Source of the DNA: CAYMUN01 sp964640775
GTDB lineage: Bacteria; Patescibacteriota; Saccharimonadia; Saccharimonadales; UBA4665
DNA: 6,875 nt
Direction: 5' to 3'
Assembly: GCA_964640775.1 (NCBI GenBank)
Contig: CAZXIT010000046.1
Span: 1 to 6,875 of the forward strand
A model generated the notes under the pieces. The model saw only the letters and a list, made by a program, of their open reading frames with translations, ran no database searches and was not told the DNA's origin. This document shows positions 6,216 through 6,875 of this stretch, piece by piece; positions within the stretch are counted from its first letter, which is position 1, and each line of letters begins with the position of its first letter. A program made the translations under genes and the position numbers.

Positions 6216-6250
6216 GGTGTTGTATGTATGTTCCTTCCCTCTTATCGTTT

Positions 6251-6279
6251 ATAGTACCAAACCTCTGTCAGCTGTACAA
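6251..6279 (-). promoter_or_regulatory. sigma70-type promoter for the DUF916-PKD operon
   Basis: The -35 TTGTAC (6274-6279, 4 of 6) is followed by a 17-bp spacer and the -10 TACTAT (6251-6256, 4 of 6), which is preceded by TGG, giving an extended -10. The -35 begins 5 bases after the stop codon of the upstream gene. The predicted transcript has a leader of about 28-30 bases, the only clear normal-length leader in the window. TATAAA overlaps the -10, three bases downstream. It suggests the two anchored proteins can be made independently of the beta-rich protein upstream. Confidence 0.55.
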
Positions 6280-6284
6280 GAGAC

Positions 6285-6875
6285 CTAGAAGCTGGCTAGA
6301 CAAATATACGTTAGGGTGCTGACGTAGATGCCTGCTGCCTGGGCAGGCGGCACGTTAACAATGTAGCTGGCGGTATATAAGCGCACATCATCGGGCACGG
6401 CGTTGGCTACCAGGGTTTCACCCGACACGAAACGATAGCTGTCAGGCTGGTTGTAGTTGGCGGACGGCGCCGCTAGCCCCGGACCGCTCGGGTTGCTGCC
6501 GACGATTGGCGTAGTATTAGCCCGCAGATTAAAGCCAAACTGACTGGTTCCGGGACGCGAAACGTCATTGCTGGCCAAAGCCGCAATGACGTTATTGCCG
6601 CTCGTCATGGTACTGCCCTGGACACTGACAAAATAGCCGTCTACGGCATTGGTTGCCACCAGCATCTGAGAGGTTCCGCGATTAGCCTGCTTGGATGACA
6701 GCTCCCCCAGGTCAAGATAGTCACCTGCGGCGTTGGCACAGTTCAAGCCGGAGATGGTGATGCCGGTGCAAAAAGTGAGGTAGGGCGGCACCAAGGCACT
6801 AATTGCCAGGCTGTCGTTTATTGAGTAGGCAATGCCGCCGTAATCACTTGACGCGCCAGTTGCATCATCGCTGGC
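6285..6875 (-). CDS. secreted-looking beta-rich surface protein, WxL-like C-terminus (N-terminus off right edge)
   Basis: The frame is open from the right edge to the TAG at 6285, giving the last 196 residues; the true start is outside the window, so the internal TTG at 6794 should not be used. Composition is typical of extracellular beta proteins: rich in Asn, Ser, Thr, Gly and Ala, with almost no Lys. Cys36 and Cys46 (counted from the edge, in TFCTGITISGLNC) may form a disulfide, and Cys192 is near the end. A mid segment, TSQFGFNLRANTTP, is followed by a loop, then FVSGETLVANAV, and the protein ends AGIYVSTLTYICLASF. This closing strand resembles the last strand of WxL domains (usually G-x-Y-x-x-T-L-T-W), with Tyr for Trp. 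I recall similar proteins in Saccharibacteria but could not search. The next gene, 69 bases on, is a DUF916-like protein, the usual partner of WxL proteins, which supports the reading. A direct role in cell-surface structure or attachment is inference. Confidence 0.82.
   Translation of the reverse strand, partial: ASDDATGASSDYGGIAYSINDSLAISALVPPYLTFCTGITISGLNCANAAGDYLDLGELSSKQANRGTSQMLVATNAVDGYFVSVQGSTMTSGNNVIAALASNDVSRPGTSQFGFNLRANTTPIVGSNPSGPGLAAPSANYNQPDSYRFVSGETLVANAVPDDVRLYTASYIVNVPPAQAAGIYVSTLTYICLASF

Noticed and set aside
6285..6794. Complete 169-aa gene starting at TTG 6794
   Set aside because: The same frame stays open for 27 more codons to the right edge with the same composition, so the gene is cut by the window and the TTG codes for an internal Leu.

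Overview
The window looks like a piece of a bacterial chromosome from the Patescibacteria (CPR), most likely a Saccharibacteria-type organism. This is an inference from three things: a very short alanyl-tRNA synthetase without the usual C-terminal region, a cluster of secreted beta-rich, DUF916-like and PKD-type surface proteins, and dense packing with short gaps. The standard genetic code is used (TAG and TGA both act as stops). All seven genes read on the minus strand, so the order of reading is from right to left. No stretch over 300 bases lacks a gene; the largest gap is about 135 bases.

Right part (4320-6875): a cell-surface module. It starts with the C-terminal 196 residues of a secreted-looking beta-rich protein whose beginning lies outside the window. 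Next, after 69 bases with a good sigma70-type promoter, comes a 330-aa DUF916-like protein with a signal peptide and a C-terminal membrane anchor. Only 3 bases separate it from a 299-aa protein with a signal peptide, an Ig-like domain, a PKD domain and a C-terminal membrane anchor. The layout resembles the WxL/DUF916 surface loci of Gram-positive bacteria and suggests an exported adhesion or scaffold complex.

Between the modules (4212-4315) lies a long, strongly paired inverted repeat that no gene explains. Its imperfect pairs are all G-U when read as plus-strand RNA, opposite to the genes.

Left part (1-4183): tRNA-related genes and unknowns. mnmA (tRNA 2-thiouridylase for U34) is followed by an unrecognised 288-aa cytoplasmic protein, then by a compact 627-aa AlaRS (catalytic, tRNA-recognition and editing domains, but no beta-barrel and no C-Ala), and then by an unrecognised gene that runs off the left edge. 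Several of these genes have a -10-like hexamer only 6-9 bases before the ATG, which suggests leaderless or nearly leaderless mRNAs.
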